The translations under genes were made by a program, and so were the position numbers. Positions 18,014 through 28,900 of a stretch of DNA of 64,000 bases are shown here, piece after piece; position 1 is the first letter of the stretch; each line of letters opens with the position of its first letter. Origin of the DNA: Agaribacillus aureus (lineage in GTDB: Bacteria > Bacteroidota > Bacteroidia > Cytophagales > Cyclobacteriaceae). The notes under the pieces are model-generated. The model saw only the letters and a program-made list of their open reading frames with translations. It did no database searches and was not told where the DNA came from. Location of the stretch: positions 124,001-188,000 of the forward strand of contig JAUJEB010000004.1 of assembly GCA_030442055.1 (NCBI GenBank), given 5' to 3'.

Positions 18014-18499
18014 TTAGATTAAGCTTTCCGCCAGTTTATTAAATGCATCTTCTACATTACTACCATTCTTTGCACTGCATAAAACATAGTCATTTAAAGG
18101 TAGGTTATTCACTATTTCAATGCGTTCTTTTTCGGTTAAGAGATCAATTTTATTGGCCACCTTGACAATTGGCACGTTGGGTAGCAGATCTTCCAGGCTT
18201 GAAATTTCTTTCTCAATCGACAAATAGGTGGAAGGCCTTAATACATCTATCACATAGATAATACCATGGGCACCCAATTTGTAAGAGTTGGGAATTTTTT
18301 GATGGGTGGATTCCCCGGCTACATCCCAAATGATCATGGACACCTCCTGCCCGTTGACAGCCACCATTTTTTTATCGATCCTGACACCAATGGTTGTCAT
18401 GTAATCGTCGGAAAATTTGCGAAAAACGTATTGTCTTACCAGCGAGGTTTTACCAACGCCAAAATTTCCTAAAAGGATGACTTTTTTACTATTCCCCAT
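18014..18499 (-). CDS. Ras-superfamily (Rab-like) small GTPase
   Basis: The 161 residues form one small G domain. Motifs are P-loop GNFGVGKTS (11-19), switch I threonine in YMTTIGV (about 36), switch II WDVAGE (58-63), NKID (116-119) and SAK (142-144). The glutamine normally ending the DxxGQ motif is glutamate, which in Ras-like proteins would affect intrinsic hydrolysis. There is no C-terminal cysteine for lipidation. The start overlaps the stop of the upstream gene by 11 bp, so the two are translationally coupled and probably interact. The best-known bacterial precedent is MglA with its Roadblock partner MglB, but this protein is not a clear MglA. Confidence 0.92.
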   Translation of the reverse strand: MGNSKKVILLGNFGVGKTSLVRQYVFRKFSDDYMTTIGVRIDKKMVAVNGQEVSMIIWDVAGESTHQKIPNSYKLGAHGIIYVIDVLRPSTYLSIEKEISSLEDLLPNVPIVKVANKIDLLTEKERIEIVNNLPLNDYVLCSAKNGSNVEDAFNKLAESLI

Positions 18500-19322
18500 T
18501 ATTTAATTTGCCGAAATTAGCTTTAATCAATTCAGTTAACTGGTCTTCGGAAAAGTTTTCCTTATCGCCCAGGTATTTTTCCATAACTTGCTGCTCAAAA
18601 TCGGTCATGATATCATCCAGTTTCATTTTAAAATCAGTATTCATATTACCTGAAATCACAACTGCCACGTAAAAGGATTTCAGGTTGTTGATAATTATTT
18701 TATAATTTTCATATTCAATGGTCTCGAGCTCCTGATAACCTCCGGGAAAGGCTTCCTTGACAAAAGTTTTGATAGCCGTTAACATGCCTGCTACCATATC
18801 CTGGTCGAGGGTTTGATGTTTTGAATAACTTCCCATCAACAAACCTGATTCCTGTTGTATTACAAAAACCTCCTCCAACTCGGGCTGCGCCAGTTCTGTC
18901 ATTATCAAATCACGTTCATCAACACCGCCAAACCAGGCCTTTATCCTTCTGATCCAGCCTTCCCATGAAAAAGCTCTGTCCAATTGTCTGTCAATTCTTT
19001 CAGAGAGCCTGGCCAATTCCAAAGATATGTACTTCTTAATCATCTTCCCAATGATGGGATAAAGGGCATCAACCACCTCGTCCTGTGAGTCTTTGATCTG
19101 CTTTCGTATGGAGGCGGTGATGGCGGCGCCAAAAAGGGTGGGGAAGTTTTTCTCCAGGTAATGTACCTGATCTTCCAGTATAGGTGCGATACGAGGTTCC
19201 AGCTTGGCTCTGTCACTGATAATTTCGTCAATAGCCTTTACCTTATTATCCAATTCTTCATTGCGCTTCCGGGCATCTTCAAACAAGATGTCTTTAAGTA
19301 CTTCAAATTTTTGTTTATCCAT
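18489..19322 (-). CDS. GTPase-linked partner protein ('OmpA N-terminal region'-like, longin/roadblock-like fold suspected)
   Basis: The 277-residue protein has no signal peptide or membrane segment. It resembles the N-terminal half of proteins often annotated as 'cell envelope biogenesis protein OmpA' in cyanobacteria and proteobacteria, with ALYPIIGKMIKKYISLELARL, the WIRRIKAWFGGV box and EEVFVIQQESGLLM..D.DMVAGMLTAIKTFVKEAF. The peptidoglycan-binding OmpA part is absent. The EEVFVI..ESGLL pattern followed by DMVAGMLTAI recalls Roadblock/longin sensor domains that bind small GTPases. Overlap with the GTPase gene supports a regulator or effector role. The fold is inferred by eye only. Confidence 0.75.
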   Translation of the reverse strand: MDKQKFEVLKDILFEDARKRNEELDNKVKAIDEIISDRAKLEPRIAPILEDQVHYLEKNFPTLFGAAITASIRKQIKDSQDEVVDALYPIIGKMIKKYISLELARLSERIDRQLDRAFSWEGWIRRIKAWFGGVDERDLIMTELAQPELEEVFVIQQESGLLMGSYSKHQTLDQDMVAGMLTAIKTFVKEAFPGGYQELETIEYENYKIIINNLKSFYVAVVISGNMNTDFKMKLDDIMTDFEQQVMEKYLGDKENFSEDQLTELIKANFGKLNNGE

Positions 19323-19402
19323 AATTCAGCGCAAATTTGTTAGACCCGGATGGCATGAACCCAAATTATCCTACAATCACAACCTATTTTAAGTTCGATG
19401 TA

Positions 19403-19759
19403 TTATTCGGATTTTAGTTTTTTGCCAACTTCAATAAGCATATCACCCAAAGCCTGCTTATCCTGCTCCTTCTCTGCTCCCAACTGATTGAGCTTGTCAA
19501 AAGCCTCATTCTTTAAGGCGCCAATCTGCTTGGAAAAATCATTTTTTGTTTCGGTGATTAGCTCATTTAAATCTTTTTTCAATAGATTAATTTTTTCCTG
19601 AAAATCCTTGCGCTGTTCGTCTACCAAGGCATGTAAGCTGCGAAATTCCTGGTCATATTCCTTAATATTTTCACCGAAAATTATTTCCTTAATCGCCGCT
19701 AATTTGGGATCTTCCGGACTCATATTATTTTCTTCGGTTGTTTTTGCTTGCTTGGACAT
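19403..19759 (-). CDS. Coiled-coil protein of the GTPase gene group
   Basis: A 118-residue charged protein without signal peptide or membrane segment. Residues 13-30 (EDPKLAAIKEIIFG) resemble the N-terminus of the partner encoded next (EVLKDILFEDARKR), hinting that both share an N-terminal docking helix. The rest, from about residue 35, is heptad-like and rich in K/E/L, so a long coiled coil is expected. It lies 10 bp downstream of the peptidoglycan-binding gene and 80 bp before the partner gene. No known family is recognised. Confidence 0.7.
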   Translation of the reverse strand: MSKQAKTTEENNMSPEDPKLAAIKEIIFGENIKEYDQEFRSLHALVDEQRKDFQEKINLLKKDLNELITETKNDFSKQIGALKNEAFDKLNQLGAEKEQDKQALGDMLIEVGKKLKSE

Positions 19760-19769
19760 AGCGATAATT

Positions 19770-20399
19770 TTATTCGATTAGTTTTTTTAATGTTTTTTTT
19801 GTGACAATACCCGACGGTATTAGGTTGTGTTTCTTTTGAAAATCAATTAAGCTTCCTTCCGTTTCAATGCCAAATACACCGTCGAAAGGAATCTCATAAG
19901 ATTTTTTCAATAAAATCTGCTGCAGCTCCCATACGCCTTGTCCCTCATCTCCAATTTTGAGTTGAAGTAATGACTGCTTTTCAGTGTATTGCAAAAAAGT
20001 CGGGGTGACGCCATTCTCCACGATGGACCTGATGTCACTATTGTTAAATCCCTCCTGCTTGAGTTTGGTGGAGTATACCAACTTTTCCTGGAGCACTTTG
20101 GTGGTAGCCCACAGCTGATTGTAATATTTTATTTCCGACCTGCTTCCGTCAATATCCATATCGGGAAATTTTACGTCAATGCCTTTATTATACCATAACT
20201 CCCTGGCTAAGCTCTCAATGTTGTAGATATTCTCATAATATTTTTGCACCGTCAGCGGATCGTAATAGTTGACGTCAACACTATCATTTACAGGGTATTG
20301 ATAAATTGAGGGCGGATTAAACTTAGTATACTTTTTATATTGAAAAAAAGCTATTATTGGAAGGGTGACAATAATTATGAGCCAGGCTAACCTTTTCAT
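19770..20399 (-). CDS. Membrane-anchored peptidoglycan-binding domain protein
   Basis: The 209-residue protein has an N-terminal hydrophobic segment (RLAWLIIIVTLPIIAFF) that acts as anchor or signal. A middle region without family assignment follows. The last ~65 residues form a PG_binding_1 domain: LKIGDEGQGVWELQQILL, then YEIPFDGVFGIETEGSLIDFQKKHNLIPSGIVTKKTL. Its place at the head of the minus-strand run with a coiled-coil protein, a GTPase partner and a GTPase suggests that it connects a cytoplasmic GTPase switch to the cell wall. That link is inference. Confidence 0.85.
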   Translation of the reverse strand: MKRLAWLIIIVTLPIIAFFQYKKYTKFNPPSIYQYPVNDSVDVNYYDPLTVQKYYENIYNIESLARELWYNKGIDVKFPDMDIDGSRSEIKYYNQLWATTKVLQEKLVYSTKLKQEGFNNSDIRSIVENGVTPTFLQYTEKQSLLQLKIGDEGQGVWELQQILLKKSYEIPFDGVFGIETEGSLIDFQKKHNLIPSGIVTKKTLKKLIE

Positions 20400-20531
20400 C
20401 TTATAAAAAAAGAAGTAAAACTTTGATATATGCTGTATTCAGAAAATATAACGATTATTCCCTGGTCTTCAAATTTAACAGATATTTTGAAGAATTAGAC
20501 ATTATTGCTAAAATATAGCAATAAAAAAAGA

Positions 20532-20559
20532 AACCGCCTAAACAACTTGTAAGACGGTT
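20532..20559. terminator. Hairpin with flanking A/T tracts upstream of the GTPase group
   Basis: AACCGCCT (20532-20539) and AGACGGTT (20552-20559) pair with one mismatch. Read on the minus strand the hairpin is followed by TTTCTTTTTTT, so it looks like an intrinsic terminator or attenuator ahead of the gene run starting at 20399. The gap 20400-20757 holds nothing else I can support. Confidence 0.4.
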
Positions 20560-20757
20560 ACTTTTAAATCAGTAATGTGTTATGAGAAGAAAGAAATTGT
20601 AATTATAGATACTGTAAAACCAAAAAATGTAACCAATCAATCGTAGAAATCATTTTTATACCTATCTTTAAAATTAGTATGCATGAATAACAATTAAACT
20701 GGATTTCACGTCCTTTTATGATGCTAAAACTGAGGAGACAACTAACACCTAAACCAG

Positions 20758-21732
20758 ATGAAAAGCGCTCAATTTGAGAAACTTGGCCCTCCAACAACCG
20801 TACTGACACTAACAGATATTCCCATTCCGGAGCCAGGCCCCGGAGAAGTAGTAATAAAGGTAAATACGTGCAACATTAATCCGGCAGACATCATGTTTGT
20901 CCAGGGCATGTATGGCATCCGGCCGGAGCTTCCATCGGCAGCAGGCTTTGAGGGAGCAGGAAGCATCCACACTTGCGGAGAAGGGGTACAAATGCCTGAG
21001 GGTACAAGGGTTGTTTTCATAACGATCGGCGCCTGGCAGCAATATGTGCGGGTGCCGGCAAAAACAATTATCCCAATCCCTGACGAGCTCAATGATGAGG
21101 TGGCCTGCCAGGCCTTTGTGAACCCCTTTACAGCGTACGGCATGCTGGAATCATCGGGATTAGTGGCCGGCGATTGGTTACTGTTAACAGCCGGCGCTTC
21201 GGCATGCTCAAAGTTTGTCGTGCAAATGTGCCGCGAAAGGCAAATAAATACAATTTGCACGGTAAGAGATGATAAACAAATAAACACATTAAAGGATACC
21301 GGAGCTACCGAGGTGGTTAATACCGAGAAAGATGATTTGAAAGCCGAGGTCATGAGAATTACTGCTAAAAACGGCGTAAAACACGTATTTGAAGCTGTGG
21401 GTGGCTCATTGGGTACCACGGCATTGGAATGCATAACACGCGGCGGAACATTCACAGCCTATGGCATGCTTAGCCTTCAAAACATGGCATTAAACACCAG
21501 CTTGCTGATCTTCAAGAATATTACTGTTCGAGGATTTTGGCTGACTTCCTGGCTGGGAAGCCTTTCCAAAGAAGAAATGATTTTGGTGTCTAAAAAAGTA
21601 ATGACAGCACTGGCCACACAACAGGTGAAAGCGGATGTAGAAGCGTCATATCCCCTGGAAGAAATTATCAAGGCCATTGAGCATATGGAATCGCCCGGGA
21701 GAAATGGAAAGATAATCCTTAGGCCACATTAA
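20758..21732 (+). CDS. Zinc-independent medium-chain dehydrogenase/reductase (quinone or enoyl reductase type)
   Basis: The 324-residue protein has the GroES-like N-terminal domain (GPGEVVIKVNTCNINPADIMF, PSAAGFEGAG) and a Rossmann C-terminal domain around TAGASACSKFVVQMC. The catalytic zinc ligands of alcohol dehydrogenases are missing, which places it with NADPH quinone oxidoreductases and mitochondrial-type trans-2-enoyl-CoA/ACP reductases. The start of the second half fits the latter slightly better. It stands alone and is convergent with the next gene, 40 bp apart. The substrate is not determinable. Confidence 0.9.
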   Translation: MKSAQFEKLGPPTTVLTLTDIPIPEPGPGEVVIKVNTCNINPADIMFVQGMYGIRPELPSAAGFEGAGSIHTCGEGVQMPEGTRVVFITIGAWQQYVRVPAKTIIPIPDELNDEVACQAFVNPFTAYGMLESSGLVAGDWLLLTAGASACSKFVVQMCRERQINTICTVRDDKQINTLKDTGATEVVNTEKDDLKAEVMRITAKNGVKHVFEAVGGSLGTTALECITRGGTFTAYGMLSLQNMALNTSLLIFKNITVRGFWLTSWLGSLSKEEMILVSKKVMTALATQQVKADVEASYPLEEIIKAIEHMESPGRNGKIILRPH

Positions 21733-21772
21733 TTTTGAAGAGGCGCGTGACTTGAAATCCGTATTTAAGCTT

Positions 21773-22525
21773 TCATTCTTTAACTGCGCTCAACTCAATT
21801 GCCAGTGTCTGGTTTTCGTAATTTTTCACCAGCATTTTGATGAAACCAAAATCTTTGTTATACCAAAAGTCATGGGTGGAGTGACCGAATTCAGCCAATG
21901 TCTTGCCCCTGACGTGCCAGGCATTCAAAACTTTGAATTCGGTTTCAACAGTCTCATATCCAATAACTTCGTATTTGTTTTTGATTGTTGTATCAGACCA
22001 TTTTCCCCAACCTTGATGAATATTTAAGTTACCTTCCCAGGTTTCGCCCGTCTTCATTGGAAATTTGACCATCGGAAAAGCGGCCACTTCCGTAAATACG
22101 TACTGGTTTGATCGAAAGGGATGCATCCAGGTTTTTTGCCCATTTTCGATGACTCCCGTAACCTCCTGTCTCACCCAATTTTTGGTGCTTAGTTTGGCAT
22201 TGAGGCTAAACTGGTTTACCCAATCAATCCGTGTCGTATCAAAGTCATACTGAATCACCACTTCATCCTGCGATTCCGGTTGATATTGCCACCCTGCGCC
22301 GGTTGCCATCAGCCAAATATATTCGTCCGAAATCAGCTTGTTTTTATCATCCGAATACACTGCATGGAAAATATATTGCCGACATGGTTTAAAGACCCTG
22401 TGAAGATTGTTATTGACCTTTTGCGCCGGTGGTTTACACGCAACATGCTGGAAGATCGGCAGCTTTTTTCTACAAGCGGTGAAAAGGAGTAAAATCTGAA
22501 AAATGATCAAAAATGTTCTCATCAA
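21773..22525 (-). CDS. Putative lipoprotein of unknown function
   Basis: The 250-residue protein starts with a short lipoprotein signal ending LFTAC (cysteine near residue 18). The mature part is rich in W and Y with alternating polar strands, and several WxYxP/WEGNLN-type patterns suggest a beta-rich, DUF3108-like fold; this resemblance is weak. It would be attached to a membrane facing the periplasm. There is no operon partner; it converges on the reductase gene and diverges from the giant adhesin gene. Confidence 0.65.
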   Translation of the reverse strand: MMRTFLIIFQILLLFTACRKKLPIFQHVACKPPAQKVNNNLHRVFKPCRQYIFHAVYSDDKNKLISDEYIWLMATGAGWQYQPESQDEVVIQYDFDTTRIDWVNQFSLNAKLSTKNWVRQEVTGVIENGQKTWMHPFRSNQYVFTEVAAFPMVKFPMKTGETWEGNLNIHQGWGKWSDTTIKNKYEVIGYETVETEFKVLNAWHVRGKTLAEFGHSTHDFWYNKDFGFIKMLVKNYENQTLAIELSAVKE

Positions 22526-22881
22526 GGCTCAGCTTGGTTTTTGAAGGTTTGACAAATACTTGTTTTGTTTTCACAGTGTCTTGCCATCGTTGGCTACGGC
22601 TATTGCCAAGGCTGAATTAAAATCAAATAAACCGGTAATTCTGACAATGAAGTGTATGAGTAAACCCGCACCGACCAGCCAAAAATTCAAAATTCAGTGA
22701 AATGTATAGCGATACCGACAGCTGACATCATTAAATTTATAAAATTATTCGGAAGCAGAAAATAGTAGTTTACGGCACCACCTTCCATAATTTGGTATAG
22801 AAACCTAAATAAATCAACTAATTACCAGTATCAGACCGGTGAAGGCATTATCGGTTTTTTTAACATATTTTGACTAAAAAT

Positions 22882-22889
22882 TACTTTTG
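22882..22889 (+). promoter_or_regulatory. Candidate Bacteroidota -7 element for the adhesin operon
   Basis: TACTTTTG matches the Bacteroidota -7 consensus TAnnTTTG and lies 90 bp before the GTG start at 22979. A convincing -33 TTTG at the usual spacing is not seen. The rest of the gap 22526-22978 is AT-rich and holds no gene I can support. Confidence 0.3.
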
Positions 22890-22978
22890 TAATTTTAGCT
22901 AGGTAACGGTCTTTCTCATTGTTGCTGATCTCCTTAATATTGATCATTTGCTAGATACTTACCAACAACGCAGCATCA

Positions 22979-25900
22979 GTGAAAAAGTGTGTAATTAGGT
23001 CATTATGGGTGTGTTTTATCATTGTCTTATTCAATGGATTTGACACACAGGCAGCTACGTATACTACCGTTGGTCACGGGAGCTGGAACGATCCTTTGGT
23101 TTGGGACCTGGGTGCGGTTCCATCGCCAGGAGATGACATTATAATTAATCACCTGATCAACGCCGCTACCAACATTGCTATAGGACCAGCCGGCACTTTG
23201 AATATCGGCCTCTCCGGCCGTTTAACTTTTGGTAATCTCCAACTCGTCGGTTTTTTGAGAAATGATGGCACCTTGATCGGCGATCAGTTAGATCTTGTTT
23301 CAGGGGGTCCTATCGAGAATATGCAAAATTATGGAAGGGTACGTATTGCAAACGTAACGTTGGGACCCGACACCGGTGGTGGTGGGTCGGCAATTACCCT
23401 TGTTAGCAATTACAACAGGTTCCACGTAACGGGGAATCTTACAATACGTGGCTTTTTTTTAAACCAAAGGACGTTAGCGGTTGATGGCAGGCTTATAAAC
23501 CATGGCAGGCTGCGCAGTCAGGCCGAATACTCACTGATCAGAATCGGACTGGAGCTTTCAAATACCGCCAGCGGCCAGCTGGAACTGGAAGGCAAAATAA
23601 AATTAGGGTTATGGGATAACGATGGCAATCCTGTAGGAGGAACCGCTTTTTTTGTCAATGACGGGTCTTTCGAAAGTATTGCTGGCCCCGGTGCTTATCC
23701 GGGAATATTTGATGGGGGTAGTACCGTTACCGTTACCAACAATAACACATTAGTGGGTGATCTTTTTCTGTGCATCGGTCCACAAAGTAGCTATGAGAAC
23801 ACCAACCCACCTGACGATTTTATCATTGATTGCTGCGTTGCGCAAATTGCCAATGCGGGCCCGGACCGGGTTGTTTGCTCCGGTGCCAATATAACCCTGG
23901 GCGGTACACCGACTGTTATTGGCGGTAACGGACCGTATGATTACGTCTGGACCTCCATCGGTGGAAATTTGGTCACTACCACAAATCCCAATCCACAAGC
24001 CTTTACAAACGTAAACGCTGAATTTTTTGTAACAGTGGAGGATAATACTGGTTGTGTTTCCAAGGACATTGTCAATATCACACCAACCACCTCACTGATA
24101 GCCTGGGCGGGGCCTGATAAATATATTTGCGAAGGTGAGACGGTACCGCTTGGTGGCGCTATCGTCGCCTCCTGCGATCCGGGTACGTATACTTATGAGT
24201 GGTCTCCATCGACTGGCCTGGATGATCCAACGGCCCCCAATCCGAATGCTTCACCGACAACTACCACACACTACCAGGTGGAGGTAACCAGTTCAACATC
24301 TTCCGTCAGCTACGATGTTATGACCGTCTATGTGGCTCAACAACCTACTGTAGCCAACGCCGGCGTTGATAAAAATGTTTGTGGAACATCTACCAACCTG
24401 GAAGGAAACGCACCAACCGTTGGTAACGGAATTTGGAGCATTGTCACCGGCATCGGAGGAAATATTGCTAACAGAGGTAGTAATACCAGCAACTTTACCG
24501 GAACATTGGGCGCGACCTATCTACTCAGGTGGACCATCAACAATGGCAGCTGTATTAGTTCACAAGACGTGGTTGAAATAACTTTTGATGACAACCCCAC
24601 TACCGCTAATGCCGGTCCGGATCAAAGCCTATGCGGTACCTCTACCACCCTGGCAGCCAACACACCCACCGTAGGCATTGGTACCTGGAATATCGTAAGC
24701 GGGGCCGGAGGAAATATAACCACCTTAACCGATGAGAACAGTAGCTTTACCGGAACCGCCGGAACAACCTATCGGCTTAGGTGGACCATCAGCAACGGTA
24801 GTTGCACCAGCTCACAAGACGATGTTGAAATAACTTTTTATGATAACCCCACGATTGCTAATGCCGGTCCGGATCAAAACTTGTGCGGCACTTCTACCAC
24901 CCTGGCAGCCAATGCACCCACCATAGGTACTGGTACCTGGAGTATTATAAGCGGGACCGGAGGAAGTATAACCACCTTAACCGATGAAAACAGTAGCTTT
25001 TCCGGAACCGCCGGAACAACCTATCAGCTCAGGTGGACCATCAGCAATGGTAGTTGCACCAGCTCACAAGACGATGTTACCATCACCTTTAATCAGGAAC
25101 CCACTACCGCCAACGCAGGTTCAAATAGAAGTATTTGTGGAACATCCATTGCTTTAGAAGGCAACGCAGCTGTTGTAGGGACAGGTACCTGGAGCGTTAT
25201 TAGTGGCAGTGGCGGAAGCTTCACTGACGTAAATGTTGAAAATACCACCTTTAGCGGAATTGCCAATACCGTATATCAGCTCAGATGGACCATCACCACC
25301 GGTACCTGTACTTCCCAGGACGATGTTACAATTAATTTAAACCAGGTGCCCACCGGGTCGGATGCAGGTCCTGATAAAAGTGTTTGCGGAACATCGACCA
25401 CTTTAGATGGCAACGTGGCTGTTTCGGGGACAGGTACCTGGAGCGTTATCAGCGGTTTAGGGGGAAGCATTACCGATGTAAATGATGAAAACAGTAACTT
25501 TACCGGAACACCTGGCACAACTTATCGGCTCAGATGGACGATCAGTGCGGGTGCGTGTAGTTCTTCGGACGATGTTGACATCACTTTTGATCCGGCACCG
25601 ACTATAGCTAATGCAGGCGCCGATAAAAGTGTCTGTGGTTCCTCAACCAACCTGGAAGGCAACACGCCAGCTACAGGGACAGGCACATGGAGTATTATCA
25701 GTGGCGCAGGAGGAGGGTTTGCCAATGCAAACGACGAAAACACCAACTTTACCGGAACCGCGGGAATTACCTATCAGCTCCGGTGGACTATCATTAGCGG
25801 TGGATGTAGCTCTCAAGATGATGTAACCATTACCCTTGACCAGGCACCTACAGTAGCAAATGCAGGGGCTGATAAAAATGTTTGTGGAACAGCTACCAAC

Positions 25901-28900
25901 CTGGAGGCTAACACAGCTGCGATCGGTACAGGCACCTGGAGCATTATCAGTGGAATTGGGGGAATCATTACCGACCTCAATGATGAAAACAGTAACTTTA
26001 GCGGAACTGTGGGAAGTACCTATCAACTTAGGTGGACCATCAGCAACGGCAGCTGCCCGGACTCTCAGGATGATGTAACGATTACATTTGATCAAACCCC
26101 TACCATTGCCAATGCAGGCGTGGATAAAAACATATGCGGAACCTCAACCAGTTTGGAAGGGATTACTGCTACCATCGGCACAGGCACCTGGAGCATTATC
26201 AGTGGAATTGGGGGAAGCATTACCGACCTCAATGATGAAAACAGCAACTTTACCGGAACCGCGGGAACTACCTACCAGCTTAGGTGGACTATTAGCAATG
26301 GTGGATGTCCTTCCTCTCAGGATGACGTTAATATCACTTTTGACCAATCGCCCACCACGGCTAACGCAGGCGCCGATAAAAGTGTCTGTGGTACCTCGAC
26401 CAATTTAGAGGCCAATACGGCTACAGTAGGCACTGGCACCTGGACTATTATCAGTGGTACGGGAGGAGGTTTTACCAATGTAAATGACGAAAACACCAAC
26501 TTTACCGGAACTGCCGGTACTACCTATCAACTCAGGTGGACCATCAGTAGCGGCAGCTGCACCAGCTCCGCCGACGATGTTTTCATCACTTTTGACCAGA
26601 CACCAACGGTTGCCAATGCCGGTCCTGATAAAAACGTTTGTGGTTCCACCAACCTTGATGGTAATACAGCCGCGATTGGTACGGGGACCTGGACCATTGT
26701 GAGTGGGACCGGGGGAAATATTACCACACCAAACGCCGAAAACAGTAATTTTTCAGGCACGGCCGGAGCCACCTACCGCCTTAGATGGACCATCAGCAAT
26801 GGCAGTTGTACTGACTCCTGGGACGAAGTTGATATCACCTTTGATCAAGCCCCAACCACCGCCAATGCAGGTACTGACAAAAACGTTTGCGGCTCTACCA
26901 ACCTGGAAGGCAATGCAGCCACCGTTGGCACAGGAACCTGGAGCATTATCAGTGGAGCAGGAGGAAGTTTTGTTAATGCAAACGACGAAAACACTAGCTT
27001 TACCGGAACTGCCGGCACCACTTATCAACTCAGGTGGACCATCAGCAACGGCAGCTGTACCGACTCCCAGGATGACGTTAACATCACCTTTGATCAACCG
27101 CCAACTACAGCAGACGCCGGCGCGGATAAAAGTGTTTGTGGAACAGCTACCAACCTGGAAGGTAATACCGCTGCTGTAGGCACGGGAACCTGGAGCATTA
27201 TCAGCGGAGGTGGGGGATGGTTTGTCAATGCAAACGACGAAAATACTAATTTTACCGGAACTGCCGGCACCACCTATCAACTCCGGTGGACCATCAGTAA
27301 TGGAAGTTGCACGAGTTTCCAGGATGATGTTAACATTACATTTGATCAATCCCCAACCGTTGCTAACGCAGGCGCGGATAAAAATGTCTGTGGTTCAACC
27401 AATCTGGAGGGAAATATAGCCACAGTTGGTACCGGCACCTGGAGCATTGTCAGTGGTTTGGGTGGAAGCATTACCGATCTAAACGACGAAAGCAGTAACT
27501 TCACCGGAACACCGGGAACCACTTACCAGCTCAGATGGACGATTAGCAATGGCAGTTGTCCTGATTCCTGGGACCATGTTAATATCACTTTTGATCCCCC
27601 TCCCACCATCGCCAACGCCGGCACGGACAAAAGCGTTTGTGGAAATGCCACCAACCTGGAAGGCAATACTGCCTCCACCGGAACCGGCACCTGGAGTATT
27701 ATCAGTGGAGCAGGAGGAGGTTTCGCCAATGTAAACGCCGAAAACAGCAACTTTACCGGAACACCCGGAACGACCTATCAACTCAGATGGACCATCAGCA
27801 ATGGTAGCTGCCCCGACTCTCAGGATGACGTTAACATCACTTTTGATCAGGTACCTACCGTTGCCAACGCCGGTGCTGATAAAAGTGTCTGTGGTGCTTC
27901 AACCAACCTGGAAGGCAATGTAGCCACTGTTGGTACAGGAACCTGGAGCGTTGTTAGTGGTTTAGGCGGAAGCGTGACCAATCTAAATGACGAAAACAGC
28001 AACTTTACCGGAACGCCCGGCACGACCTACCAGCTCAGGTGGACCATCAGCAATGGTAGTTGTGCCAGTTCACAGGATGACGTTACCATCACCTTAGACC
28101 AATCACCCACTGTTGCCAATGCGGGTACGGATAAAAGTGCCTGTGGCACTTCAACCAATTTAGAAGCAAATACCCCCGCCGTTGGTTCGGGGATGTGGAG
28201 CATTGTCAGCGGTTTAGGTGGAAATATTATTACACCGAATAACCGAAACAGTACCTTCACCGGAATTGTCGGCACAACTTATCAACTCAGGTGGACCATC
28301 AGTAATGGCACCTGCGCCGATTCTCAGGATGACGTAACCATTACCTTTGATGAAACACCTACTATTTCCAATGCAGGCATGGACAAAAGTATCTGTGGAA
28401 CTTCCACAAGCCTGGAAGGAATCACCGCTACGGTTGGTGCAGGTACCTGGAGTATTATCAGCGGGTTAGGCGGAAGTATTACAACACCGACTGACCAAAA
28501 CACTAACTTCACCGGGACGCCTGGAACCACTTATCAACTCAGGTGGACCATCAGCAACGGCAGCTGCCCCGACTCTCAGGATGATGTCAACATCACTTTT
28601 GATCAGACACCAACCACAGCAAATGCAGGTACAGATAAAAGTGCCTGCGGTAATACCACTAATTTAGAAGCCAACACGGCTACCATTGGGACCGGGACCT
28701 GGAGCATCATTAGTGGTGCCGGGGGAAGTGTTACCAGCGTAAATGATCCAACCAGCAATTTTTCCGGTACTCCCGGCAATAGCTATCAGCTCAGGTGGAC
28801 CATCAGCAACGGTAGCTGCACCAGCTCCGCAGACGATGTCAACATTACTTTTGATCAATTACCCACCACGGCCAATGCGGGCGCAGATAAGAGCATTTGC

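Noticed and set aside
20603-20809. 68-codon minus-strand ORF between the PG-binding and reductase genes
   Set aside because: It overlaps the start of the plus-strand reductase, has no signal or domain, and looks like chance.
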